This document shows, in pieces, positions 35,744 through 43,950 of a stretch of DNA of 64,000 nt (positions are counted from its first letter, which is position 1; each line of letters begins with the position of its first letter). The stretch is from NCBI GenBank assembly GCA_963754645.1, contig CAVWGP010000012.1, forward strand, positions 558,001-622,000, read 5' to 3'. The translations under genes were made by a program, and so were the position numbers. Below the pieces are notes generated by a model. It did not search any database and had not been told where the DNA came from. It saw nothing but the letters and a program-made list of their open reading frames with translations. This stretch comes from CAVWGP01 sp963754645. Its GTDB lineage: Bacteria > Pseudomonadota > Alphaproteobacteria > Bin65.

Positions 35744-37850
35744 ATGAGCATCGAAACCATTTCGATATTCCCCTGATTGCCGCCATGGCGCCTGAGGGAA
35801 AAACAGATTCAGCAGAACTACCGTCCAATCATTGCGGTTCATAAGTGGTTTGCGCGCCGACCGGGAACTCTTTTTCGCGGTCTTTTGCTTTCCGAGTTCA
35901 ATGATCGGCCGCTATCGGAGTGTTATTTCGAAGCGAACGATTTTCCCGGCCGTGTCGTCGCGGACCCTTTCATGGGCGGCGGCACGCCACTCGTCGAGGC
36001 GAATCGCGTCGGTTGCGACGTACTGGGATTCGATATCAATCCGATGGCGACATGGATTGTTCGTCAGGAAATCGAGAACCTTGATATCGCCAAATATCGG
36101 GCGGCAGCTCACACGTTGATCGAATCTTTGGGCGTCGAAATCGGCGAAGCGTATCGCACGGATTGTCCCCGCTATGGCGATCCCGATGTTTCGGTCAAAT
36201 ATTTTCTATGGGTTAAGACTGCGCCGTGCCAAAAGTGCGAACACGAAATCGATTTGTTTCCAGGTCATTTGTTGGCCGACGATACCCGTCATTCCAGCCA
36301 CGTATGGTCTGTAGCGGCTGTGGCGAGTTGAACGAGGTCAACGATCCAGCGGCGCCGGGCAAGTGTATCCGGCTGCGCGCGCGAGATGCAAAAGGCAGGA
36401 CCGGCGCGTCGAAATCGCGTTGCATGTCCACGGTGCGGTCACATCAATACCTATCCAAGACCAGAAAGCGGCCCGCCTAAGCATCGCATGTTCGCGATAG
36501 AATATTACAATCCGAAACGGCGGAGACGTTCACACAGGGGACTATTTTTCAAAAAGCCGGATCCGAAAGATCTTAAACGCTATGAAACAGTGGCCCGCCG
36601 CTGGACAGCGCTAAAGCCCAATTTTCGTCCCCGACCAAGATTATTCCACGAGGGGATGAAACCGATCGCTTGCATCGATGGGGTTTTCGGCAGTACCGCG
36701 ATCTATTCAATGAGCGACAGTTATTGGGCCTGGAACTAAGTTGCCGCTTTATCAAGACGGTAAAGGACGATCGCACACGACGAGCCTTGGCGACAAATCT
36801 TTCCGACCTTTTGCGCTACCAGAACATGCTTTGTCGTTACGATACAATGGCGCTAAAGTCACTCGATATTTTTTCCGTCATGGTTTTCCCGTTGGTCTCG
36901 TACAGTGCGAATCGAATATCCTTGGCATAATAAACCGCGACAGGAACAATGTTGGTCGCGGCGGCTGGCAGAATATCGTTGAAAAATACACCAAGGCGAA
37001 GCGCTATTGCGACGAGCCATTCGAGGTTCGGCCGGGCCGCGGAAAGGCCTTGGTGCCGATCAACGGGGAGTGGATCGGCGAGACAACTCGACGGCGCGCG
37101 GTCGCGCGAAGTGTAAAAATTACTTGCGCCAGCTCGACGGGCCTTAACATTCCTCCTGCGAGCCTTGACGCCGTCTTACGGATCCGCCTTATTTTGGAAA
37201 TGTTCAGTATGGCGAACTGATGAATTTTTGCTACATGTGGCTTCGCCGCCTCGTCGGCACAGAAGCCGAAGGATTTGAAAGAGCATCAACCAATTCGCCC
37301 GACGAACTCACAGGCAATGAAACGCAAGGCCGCAGGCCTCGACCCATTTCACCGACGGCATTTCCGCGACTTCCAGAAAATGGCGCTGGCTCTGAAGCCT
37401 GGCGCTCCCCTTGCCTTCACGTTTCATCACAATCGATTCGAGGCATACCACGCCATCGGCGTCGCGATCTCGATTCCGGCACTCACTCTGTTCGGCAACC
37501 TTGCCCTGCCCCGCCGAAATGGGCGGCTCAATTCATATTCAAGGAACCGGTTCCTCGATCATTGATACTATCTTCGTCTGCCGTACGCACGGCCGCATCC
37601 GCCGCGCTAATCTTTTCGACAATCTCAATGAACTTGCTCACGATCGTTCACGGAAGAGCTTGCGCTGCTTCGCAAGGCGGCGTCAAGCCCACAGCGGCGA
37701 CATTCGTTGCATCGTCTATGGGCACCTCACCCGCATGACGATATGGAATCTGCGCAAAAATGGAAGCCAGGCAGTCCAACCGCAAAAAAGCTCTATGAAT
37801 TCGGCGTGGCTGTGCGGCATTTGGCGATAAAAATCTCTAATCGCCTCGAT
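35744..37850 (+). CDS. Zn-ribbon adenine-specific DNA methyltransferase, heavily frameshifted
   Basis: REKQIQQNYRPIIAVHKWFARRPG opens the protein; VVADPFMGGGTPLVEANRVGCDVLGFDINP is the SAM-binding motif I region; CQKCEHEIDLFPGHLLA and the paired CxxC of ACPRCGHINTYPRPESGPP form Zn ribbons; the catalytic block around 37160-37230 reads as SLDAVLtdpPYFgNVQYAELMNFCYMWLRRLVGTEAEGF once frames are joined (lower case restored by inference); KMALALKPGAPLAFTFHHNRFEAYHAIGVA follows. This is the COG1743-like methylase type. Start ATG 35744 is read into an early stop, and at least eight indels follow. The end is approximate. It should protect DNA against the nuclease encoded next. Confidence 0.65.
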
Positions 37851-37859
37851 CTTCCGCGC

Positions 37860-38962
37860 AAGGCCTCTACGTCGACCAGGCAAACGCTCAAAGGACGACG
37901 GCGTCGGCGGATTAGTGAAATGCCATTTCCATTTGAGGTACCGTTGAAGCAACTGGAAGCGAATTCGACACTTTCGTCGATGAAGTTTTTGGCGCGCTGC
38001 AGTCGGATTTTCTTATTCTCCAAGGGCAAGGGATTTATCGATTATTCGGCATTCGAGGCCGGATACGAGGCTCTAAAGCGCGACGACGACATAATTTTCG
38101 AAATTTGTTGCCCGAAGCGATAATTGCTGGCCGTATCTATCAAGACGCCAATTATCATTTGTCGTGCTTCGAACAATACTTGGATTTACGCCGCCGGAAT
38201 GGGCTTATGTCACGACGCAGAGAACAGACATCGCCGTCACGCAGGGCGCCGTTCGTGCCATCGACGGCGAGATTCGAATGGCACCGCTGGCGCCGATTGA
38301 ACCGAAGCAATGGCGTCGACAGCATAATCGGCTTGCCGCGCTATGTGAAGGCCGCTTGCGCAACTCTTGCTCGAAGGCGCACCGGAAGAAACGCCTGGTC
38401 TCATTCATCGGCTTGACAAGGCCGACACCAAACACGGCCTCGAAACCATTCATCCCCTTGCGCGACTTGGCGTTCCATATGCCATGTTGCTCTATGAACG
38501 CTTTCTTGGTCAGCCTTTGCCGGTCATCGCAATTCGGTTTCCGAGTTAGTGGGGGACGTTCTGGAGAACGCAATCGAGAGCATCTCTGTCGAGCGCCGGC
38601 ATCAGCTTTCGCAAGACCAAGCGCGCCGAGCGATCGCGGGATTCGATCAAGCGCCCGATTTCATAATTCCGAGCGAATTCAATCCCAAGGATCGTAATCG
38701 AGGCAAAAGTCACGGAGGATGACGGAACGGCACGCGACAAGGTTACGCGCGTGCAACATCTCGGCGCGCTCAGCATGGAGAGGCCGCCGGCAAGGACGCG
38801 CCGCGATTTGAAGTCATCGCTTGTATCGCCGGACGCGGATTCAAACATACGCCGCGAAGACATGAAGAAGCTTCTACTGGCGACGCAAGGGAAGGTGTTC
38901 ACGATTCGAAATCTGGACCGCCTTGTCGGCAACACCCAGCTCGGCGAATATCGAACTCGATA
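37860..38962 (+). CDS. PD-(D/E)XK restriction endonuclease (XamI-like?), frameshifted
   Basis: Joined frames give FDTFVDEVFGALQSDFLILQG, FIDYSAFEAGYEALKR, TILGFTPPEWAYVTTQRTDIAVTQGAVRAIDGEIRMAPL, PGLIHRLDKADTKHGLETIHPLARLGVPYAMLLYERFLG, SFRKTKRAER, APDFIIPSEFNP, then VIEAKVTEDDGTARDKVTRVQHLGALSME, REDMKKLLLATQGKVFTIRNLDRL. PDF...E-A-K is a PD-(D/E)XK nuclease core. The overall pattern reminds me of XamI-type restriction enzymes, which I hold as tentative. Frame changes near 37935, 38075, 38130, 38370, 38555, 38610 and 38690; the start is uncertain. It stands right behind the methylase, the usual layout of a type II system. Confidence 0.6.
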
Positions 38963-39111
38963 AGGCGTGGCGGCGGCGGGCGGTACGCGGCAGCGCACGA
39001 TAAAAGCCGCCCGCGCGCCTCGCCCATCAAGTCCTTGCTCTCGCCATTGGCGTTCGACCCGCTTAGAATGGGTCCGCAAGTCGAACCGGAAGCTGGCGGA
39101 GAAAAATCAAT

Positions 39112-39387
39112 ATGGCCCGACGCACATCCCAGCGCGCGGTTAAAAACAAGAAGCTCCCCGCGGCGCGGCGCCCGGCGACGTTTACCGCCGTGATCGAACA
39201 TGACAGGGAAACCGGCCTTTATGTCGGCATCGTGCCCGGCATCCCCGGCGCGCACAGCCAGGGGGCGACTCTCGATGAGCTACGCCGCAATCTCGCCGAG
39301 GTCCTCGAGTTGGTTCTCGAAGAGAACGAGGAGCTGCGCCGCCGCCCGCCCCGCTACATCGGCGTGGAGAAGATCGGGGTCGCATGA
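39112..39387 (+). CDS. hicB: HicB family antitoxin
   Basis: 91 residues. TFTAVIEHDRETGLYVGIVPGIPGAHSQGATLDELRRNLAEVLELVLEE is the HicB partial-RNase-H-like fold (YVGIVPGIPGAHSQG box). It neutralises the HicA mRNA interferase. ATG 39112 has GGAGAAAAA upstream. Its stop overlaps the start of a truncated hicA (ATGA), so the order is antitoxin then toxin. Confidence 0.85.
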   Translation: MARRTSQRAVKNKKLPAARRPATFTAVIEHDRETGLYVGIVPGIPGAHSQGATLDELRRNLAEVLELVLEENEELRRRPPRYIGVEKIGVA

Positions 39388-39464
39388 CCGGCAAACTGCC
39401 GGTTATCGACTATCGGCGGATGGACCGCGCCTTGCGCCAAGTTGGATTCGTCGCGGTCCGGCGC
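39384..39464 (+). pseudogene. hicA: truncated hicA toxin
   Basis: The first 27 codons (MTGKLPVIDYRRMDRALRQV then GFVAVRR) are the HicA N-terminus. The catalytic block that should follow (G-S-H-x-x-Y/F) is missing; instead the frame runs on as FAMGLLRARCGAATL with no similarity. The essential His is therefore lost and hicB is left as an orphan. No other frame restores the rest, so this is a deletion, not a simple indel. Confidence 0.7.
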
Positions 39465-39544
39465 TTCGCCATGGGCCTCTTGCGCGCCCGCTGCGGCGCG
39501 GCGACACTCGCGCCATTGGCAACAACCGCACCCGGAGTCGAACA

Positions 39545-39910
39545 ATGCCGCCTGTCGTCAAAGCAAGCCGCTTTCACGCCGCCGCCATCCTGGCCGCGGC
39601 GATCCTCGCGGCGCCGGCGGCCCGGGCCGAGCATCCGTGGAGCGACTACAGCGAGATGCGGCAACTGAGCCTGCCCTTCCGCATCGCCAAGGCCGAGCTC
39701 GATGGGCCGCACGTCGTCGTCACCGTGGGGCCCGACAATATGCGCATCGTGCTCCCGCCGCTGGCCGAACTCGAACGCCGCGGCGTGCCGCGCGACGCGC
39801 TCAAAGTCGGCGAACGCCTCGTCCTCTTCGCCTACGGCCACAAGACCAAGCGCGACGAGGCGCGGGCCTATGAGATGATCGTCGGGGAGAAGGAAATCAA
39901 GCTGAGGTAG
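39545..39910 (+). CDS. small periplasmic protein of unknown function
   Basis: 121 residues with a signal peptide (FHAAAILAAAILAAPAARA). The mature part is HPWSDYSEMRQLSLPFRIAK, VVVTVGPDNMRIVLPPLAELERRGVP, RLVLFAYGHKTKRDEARAYEMIVGEKEIKL, apparently a small beta-rich domain. No family recognised. It begins about 80 nt after the hicA remnant. Confidence 0.6.
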   Translation: MPPVVKASRFHAAAILAAAILAAPAARAEHPWSDYSEMRQLSLPFRIAKAELDGPHVVVTVGPDNMRIVLPPLAELERRGVPRDALKVGERLVLFAYGHKTKRDEARAYEMIVGEKEIKLR

Positions 39911-40249
39911 ATTCTTCCGTGTCGAGACACGTGATGCCGCACTCTGACCACAATTGTCACATCATGCGAAGCCGCGGGTCAAGAATATCCGCAGACACAT
40001 GGTGAACGCCGGCGATATTGCGGCTTGAGGCGGCGTGCGGGGCTTGAATGCGGGGCCGCGCGCACCACGGCCCAGGCAGCAATGTTGCCGCGCGAAATCT
40101 TCCCCAAGCGGCCGGCCAGCGACAATATTTCCCGAGATCGTCCCGAGTTCTTGCCATATTGGACCCCGACAAGATCGGGCAACGGACGAGTCGCGCAGCC
40201 GCGCGATGCCGAGGGGGAACCGACATAAACGCAGCCTCAGGAGGATGCC
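39911..40249. other. intergenic stretch with one palindrome
   Basis: No gene supported. A perfect 14-nt palindrome CGTGTCGAGACACG lies at 39918-39931 close behind the preceding stop. AGGAGG at 40240 belongs to the phasin gene. Confidence 0.45.
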
Positions 40250-40681
40250 ATGACCGAGAAGCCCCGACTGCCGTTCAATCCGTTCGACGCGATGGCGCAG
40301 ATGGCCGACGCCGGCGGGTGGCGCAAGACGATGACCGAACAGGTCGAGAAATTCTGGCAATCCCAGACGCGGATTCTCGACGAATACGAGACGCTCTCGC
40401 GGACCCTGGTCGACCGCCGGCGCGCGGCCACCGAGGCGACGCTCAAGGCCGCGAAGAAGATGGGCGAGTGCAAGGACATGGCCGATTGGCTCGGCTGCTA
40501 CAATGAATGGGTGACCGGGAGCCTGAGCCGGCTGACCGCCGACAATCGCGACGTGCTCGAGGAAGGGATGAAGGTCGTGAACGTGCTGTCGCAGGACATG
40601 AGCGCCTTCGCCGCCGCAGCGCAAGCCGCCGCGAAGATGCCCGAGGAGCAGCGGGGCAAGCGGCCGCCACAGGCTGCGTAA
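40250..40681 (+). CDS. phasin family protein
   Basis: 143 residues, almost wholly helical and amphipathic: NPFDAMAQMADAGGWRKTMTEQVEKFWQSQTRILDEYETLSRTLVDRRRAATEATLKAAKKM, later LEEGMKVVNVLSQDMSAFAAAAQAAAK. This is the phasin pattern of proteins coating polyhydroxyalkanoate granules. AGGAGG lies 7 nt before ATG 40250. No PHA synthase gene is in this window, but the 3-hydroxyacyl-CoA dehydrogenase near the right end may share the pathway. Confidence 0.75.
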   Translation: MTEKPRLPFNPFDAMAQMADAGGWRKTMTEQVEKFWQSQTRILDEYETLSRTLVDRRRAATEATLKAAKKMGECKDMADWLGCYNEWVTGSLSRLTADNRDVLEEGMKVVNVLSQDMSAFAAAAQAAAKMPEEQRGKRPPQAA

Positions 40682-40827
40682 TATCAGGCGGAGCACGATT
40701 CGGACCATGGTTCGGCCGGGTTGAGCCGGGGACGAATTCCCGAAAGGGCGGATGAGCGATCGAGGCTGGCGGCCGGGTTCGGGTGGCCGGCCAGGATGCT
40801 GACCGGCTCTTGCCCCGGCGGTGACGC

Positions 40828-40884
40828 GCCGACATCGAGGTGCCAAACACGTCCGTCGATGCGGGCTCTTGGGAATCATCAGCC
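40828..40884 (-). pseudogene. 23S rRNA fragment (peptidyl-transferase region)
   Basis: On the minus strand the 57 nt read as the part of 23S rRNA around E. coli positions 2445-2505: GGCTGAT..., CCCAAGAG, ATCGACGG, then GTGTTTGGCACCTCGATG followed by TCGGC. From memory of the E. coli sequence, the last 23 nt are identical, and the length between the blocks is conserved. Outside these borders the similarity stops, except GCATCCTGG about 28 nt further, which also follows in real 23S. It is no functional rRNA gene. It lies 125 nt behind the HNH nuclease gene on the same strand. Confidence 0.65.
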
Positions 40885-41009
40885 CGCGATGGCCGGGGTG
40901 ACAATATCGATAATGCGGCGATGGCAATCATCGATCGAATTGCCGCCCTGAGCGAAAGCTGGGCCCGGACTGAGCGCGGACCGATTTCGCTCGCGGCGCG
41001 CGCCGCGCC

Positions 41010-41780
41010 TCATTCCTTCCTCGCCCCGACCCGCCTTGGCCGCGCCGCCGCCGCCGCCGAGCGCCATTTCGCGGGCATGGTCTCGGTTCCCTCGCAATCG
41101 CTCTTGCCGCGGTTGCAGCGGGTGCACAGCGTTTGCAAGTTGTCCAGCGTCGTCGTGCCGCCCTCCGCGCGCGGCTTCTTGTGGTCGATTTCGAGATTGA
41201 TGCGATGTCTTGAATCGGGGACCGCGCCGCAGGCAACGCAGCGGAAGCCGTCGCGCTCGAGCACGGCATAGCGCAGGCGCAGCGGTATCCCGCGCGAGCC
41301 GGTACCGGCGTCGCGGGCCGGCTTGCGCGGCCGGCGGCGGCCCTTCGACCAGGCAAGAAAGGCCGCGATCGCGCGCCGCCACGAGCCGAAACGCGTGCCG
41401 TAGATATATCCGGCAACGGTCGAGGGCGGCGCGTAACATTCGTGTTGCACCGGCTGGCGCCCGTGGTGGCGCCATAGCGCCCGCAAGTTCTCGAAGCAGA
41501 CTTCCTCGGTGAAGCGCACCGGATGTCCGCCGCGCGGCGCAATGCGCGCGCCGAGGCTGGCGGCGCGCAGCGCCGAGGCCCAATCGCCGAAGCGCTTGCG
41601 ATAGGTGGTCACATGGACGCGGCCATGGGCGTTGAAGATCGCCGTCGTGAGCGGGCGCGGCGGCGGCACTAGCCGGGAGACGCGCCGCAGCTCGGCGCGC
41701 AGGGCGCGGTTGGAATAGTCGAAAAGGCGGTCGGGAACGAACCGGTCGGCTTGGCGCGGGCGGGGCTTGGTCTGGGTCAT
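41010..41780 (-). CDS. HNH endonuclease with homing-associated repeats
   Basis: 256 residues. Two helical repeats (HGRVHVTTYRKRFGDWASALRAAS about residues 55-80, and VQHECYAPPSTVAGYIYGTRFGSWRRAIAAFLAW about 110-145) resemble the homing-endonuclease-associated repeat; the C-terminal HNH domain (about 165-225) has CVACGAVPDSRHRINLEIDHKKPRAEGGTTTLDNLQTLCTRCN with paired CxxC zinc ligands and the catalytic DH. ATG 41780 has GGAGG 8 nt upstream. Free-standing HNH proteins of this kind can be mobile; a 23S fragment lies just downstream. No intron structure is recognisable. Confidence 0.8.
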   Translation of the reverse strand: MTQTKPRPRQADRFVPDRLFDYSNRALRAELRRVSRLVPPPRPLTTAIFNAHGRVHVTTYRKRFGDWASALRAASLGARIAPRGGHPVRFTEEVCFENLRALWRHHGRQPVQHECYAPPSTVAGYIYGTRFGSWRRAIAAFLAWSKGRRRPRKPARDAGTGSRGIPLRLRYAVLERDGFRCVACGAVPDSRHRINLEIDHKKPRAEGGTTTLDNLQTLCTRCNRGKSDCEGTETMPAKWRSAAAAARPRRVGARKE

Positions 41781-41789
41781 GGGGCCTCC

Positions 41790-41830
41790 AATGGGATTTA
41801 ATGGAAATATCCCATTGATAATTCCCATTG
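41790..41830. promoter_or_regulatory. inverted repeat upstream of the HNH gene
   Basis: AATGGGAT (41790-41797) and ATCCCATT (41809-41816) form an inverted repeat with an 11-nt AT-rich spacer, and a third half-site TTCCCATTG follows at 41822-41830. Position just before the HNH ribosome site suggests an operator or promoter element. Confidence 0.4.
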
Positions 41831-41862
41831 TCAAGCGGCGCCGCGCCGCTCACCGGGCGGCG

Positions 41863-42579
41863 TCAGAGCTTGACGCCGAAGGTCATGCCGTCGCCGACCG
41901 GGATCATCGCGATTGCGAAGCGCTTGTCGGCATGGACTTTTTTGTTGAAGGCGCGGATCGCGTGGGTGAAGGCCAGCAGCTCGTCCTGGACCGCGGGCGG
42001 CCGCGCCGCCCATTTTTTCCTGAGCTCGTCGTCGCCGATGCGCGGCAGCACGACCTCCTGGAACAGCGTGTTGTCGGCGATGGCGGCGCCGCCCTGGCGC
42101 AGCAGCGCGTGGGCGAGATCCCAATATTTGTGATAGTTCGGCTTGTCGGCGTCGATGAAGACCAGATCGAACGTGCCGGCGTGGCCCTCCTCGATCAGGC
42201 GCTTCATCGACTCCTCGCCGGGCGCCAGGCGCAGCGCGATCTTGTTGTCGACGCCGGCCTTCTTCCAGTATTTCCGGGCCACGTCGGTCCACACCTCGCT
42301 GACATCGAAGCACCACATGCGCCCGTCCGCCGGCAGCGCCAAGGCCATGGCCAGCGAGCTGTAGCCGGTGAAGACGCCGACTTCGCAGATTTTCTTGGCC
42401 CCCGTCATGCGCACGATGGTGTCGAGGAATTGGCCTTCGAGCGGCGCCACCGCCATGTTGAAGCGCGGGTCCCGGAGGGTTTCCTCGCGCAGTTCGCGCT
42501 GCACCGGGGTTTCGCGGTCGTTGACCGAATCGAGATAATCGTAAAGCTCGTCGGTCATCTTGAGTTGGTTGCCGCTCAT
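41863..42579 (-). CDS. class I SAM-dependent O-methyltransferase
   Basis: 238 residues of the CCoAOMT/MdmC type: EGQFLDTIVRMTGAKKICEVGVFTGYSSLAMALALP (SAM motif I), DLVFIDADKPNYHKYWDLAHALL with the metal-binding Asp, AIADNTLFQEVV, and the C-terminal AIRAFNKKVHADKRFAIAMIPVGDGMTFGVKL. These are divalent-metal-dependent catechol-type O-methyltransferases. The acceptor is unknown. It follows the ankyrin-repeat gene by 18 nt and may share its transcript. Confidence 0.88.
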   Translation of the reverse strand: MSGNQLKMTDELYDYLDSVNDRETPVQRELREETLRDPRFNMAVAPLEGQFLDTIVRMTGAKKICEVGVFTGYSSLAMALALPADGRMWCFDVSEVWTDVARKYWKKAGVDNKIALRLAPGEESMKRLIEEGHAGTFDLVFIDADKPNYHKYWDLAHALLRQGGAAIADNTLFQEVVLPRIGDDELRKKWAARPPAVQDELLAFTHAIRAFNKKVHADKRFAIAMIPVGDGMTFGVKL

Positions 42580-42597
42580 CGGTCGTTCGTCCTTGTT

Positions 42598-43296
42598 TCA
42601 GGGGCGCGCGCCGGCGCGTTCGAGGGCCGCCGCCATGCGCTGATAACCTCTTTGCCGGGCGAGGGCCAGGGGTGCTACGCCGGCGCGATCCGGCCGGTTG
42701 AGATCGGCGCCGGCGGCGATCAAAAGTTCGACAACCTCGCCGTGCCGCGCGCCGCCGTCGCCCAGCACGATGGCTTCGATCAGCGCCGTCCAGCCGAGAT
42801 TGTTGACGTGATCGAGCGGCGCCTTGGCCGCGATCAGCCGGCGCACGGTTTCGACATGGCCGAGATGGGCGGCCGCGATCAGCGCCGTGCCGTCATAGGG
42901 GCTGGTGACGTTGCGCGGATCGGCGCCGCCCGCCAGGCCGGTCTCGATCATGGCGACGTCGTTGCGCACCGCGGCGATGGTGATGAGATCGTAGCGCCGG
43001 CGGTCGAGCGCATTGGCGTTGGCGCCGCCCTTGAGCAGCGCGGCGGCGGCGGTGCTGTGGCCGAAATGCGCGGCCACGAGCAGCGGCGTGCGGCCATGCC
43101 CGTCGCGCGGATCGGGATCGGCTTTCGCGGCCAGCAGGCGCGCGATCTCGGCGACATCGTTCTTGGCCGCGGCGGCGAGCAGGCCGCCATAGGCCTGAAT
43201 CTCCGCCGGGCCGGGCGGGGTTTGCGCGGCGAGCGGCGCCAGGCCCAACACGGCCAGCGCCAACGCGACGCGCAAGATGAATTCGACGAACCGCAT
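42598..43296 (-). CDS. secreted ankyrin-repeat protein
   Basis: 232 residues: signal peptide (FILRVALALAVLGLAPLAAQ) then about five ankyrin repeats (GLLAAAAKNDVAEIARLLAAKADPDPRDGHGRTPLLVAAHFGHSTAAAALLKGGANANALD and onward to GADLNRPDRAGVAPLALARQRGY). Such proteins act as periplasmic binding modules; the partner is unknown. ATG 43296. It lies upstream of the O-methyltransferase and is divergent from the VOC gene. Confidence 0.82.
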   Translation of the reverse strand: MRFVEFILRVALALAVLGLAPLAAQTPPGPAEIQAYGGLLAAAAKNDVAEIARLLAAKADPDPRDGHGRTPLLVAAHFGHSTAAAALLKGGANANALDRRRYDLITIAAVRNDVAMIETGLAGGADPRNVTSPYDGTALIAAAHLGHVETVRRLIAAKAPLDHVNNLGWTALIEAIVLGDGGARHGEVVELLIAAGADLNRPDRAGVAPLALARQRGYQRMAAALERAGARP

Positions 43297-43391
43297 TCCG
43301 CGTCTCGTATCGCCCGGCGGTCCGAGGGTCAAGCATGGCGCGCGGCGCGAAAATGCGTCACAATGCGATCGATCGAATTGGAGCGACGCCG

Positions 43392-43946
43392 ATGACCAAG
43401 AACCTGCCGGAAATGCCGCCGATCGAGGGCCTGCACCACTGGGCCATCCGCTGCCGCGACGCCGAGGAGACGCGGCATTTCTACGAGGACATTTTGGGCC
43501 TGCCACTGACCCACGTGATCCGCGCCGACAACGTGCCGAGCACCGGCCAGTATTGCCCCTACGTCCATATTTTCTTCAAGATGGGCGACGGCTCGTGCCT
43601 CGCCTTCTTCGATCTCGGCGACGACCTGGCGCCCGATCCCTCGCCCAACACGCCGCCTTGGGTCAACCACATCGCGCTGCGCATGAACAGCGTGGCCGAG
43701 GTCGAAGCGGCCAAGGCGCGGCTCGAAGCCAACGGCGTCGCCGTGCTCGGCGTCACCGACCATCACTTCATCATGTCGATCTATTTCTTCGATCCGAACG
43801 GCTACCGGCTCGAACTCACGCACGAGATCGGCCCGGCCGCCTATGTCGCGAAGGCGGCCAAGGAGGCGCATGGCGTGCTCGGCGCCTGGGTCGAGCAAAA
43901 GGCGCAAATCCGCGCCGCGCGCCAGGTGAAGGCCGCGGCCGAGTAG
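43392..43946 (+). CDS. VOC (glyoxalase/dioxygenase) superfamily protein
   Basis: 184 residues, paired beta-alpha-beta-beta-beta modules: GLHHWAIRCRDAEETRHFYEDILGLPLTHV, then VNHIALRMNSVAEVEAAKARLEANGVAV and SIYFFDPNGYRLELTHEIG. His, His and Glu at the usual metal positions (LHHW, NHIAL, RLELT) are present. The reaction is unknown. It lies 4 nt before the acyl-CoA synthetase start, so the two are likely one pathway. Confidence 0.82.
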   Translation: MTKNLPEMPPIEGLHHWAIRCRDAEETRHFYEDILGLPLTHVIRADNVPSTGQYCPYVHIFFKMGDGSCLAFFDLGDDLAPDPSPNTPPWVNHIALRMNSVAEVEAAKARLEANGVAVLGVTDHHFIMSIYFFDPNGYRLELTHEIGPAAYVAKAAKEAHGVLGAWVEQKAQIRAARQVKAAAE

Positions 43947-43950
43947 ACCC

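Noticed and set aside
26391..38962. Deliberate programmed frameshifting in cas9 or pnt
   Set aside because: The shifts are many, in both directions and mostly at short homopolymers, without slippery heptamers or downstream structures at constant places.
40780..41010. Functional rRNA gene or operon
   Set aside because: Only about 57 nt resemble 23S rRNA; flanks do not, and no 16S or 5S is near.
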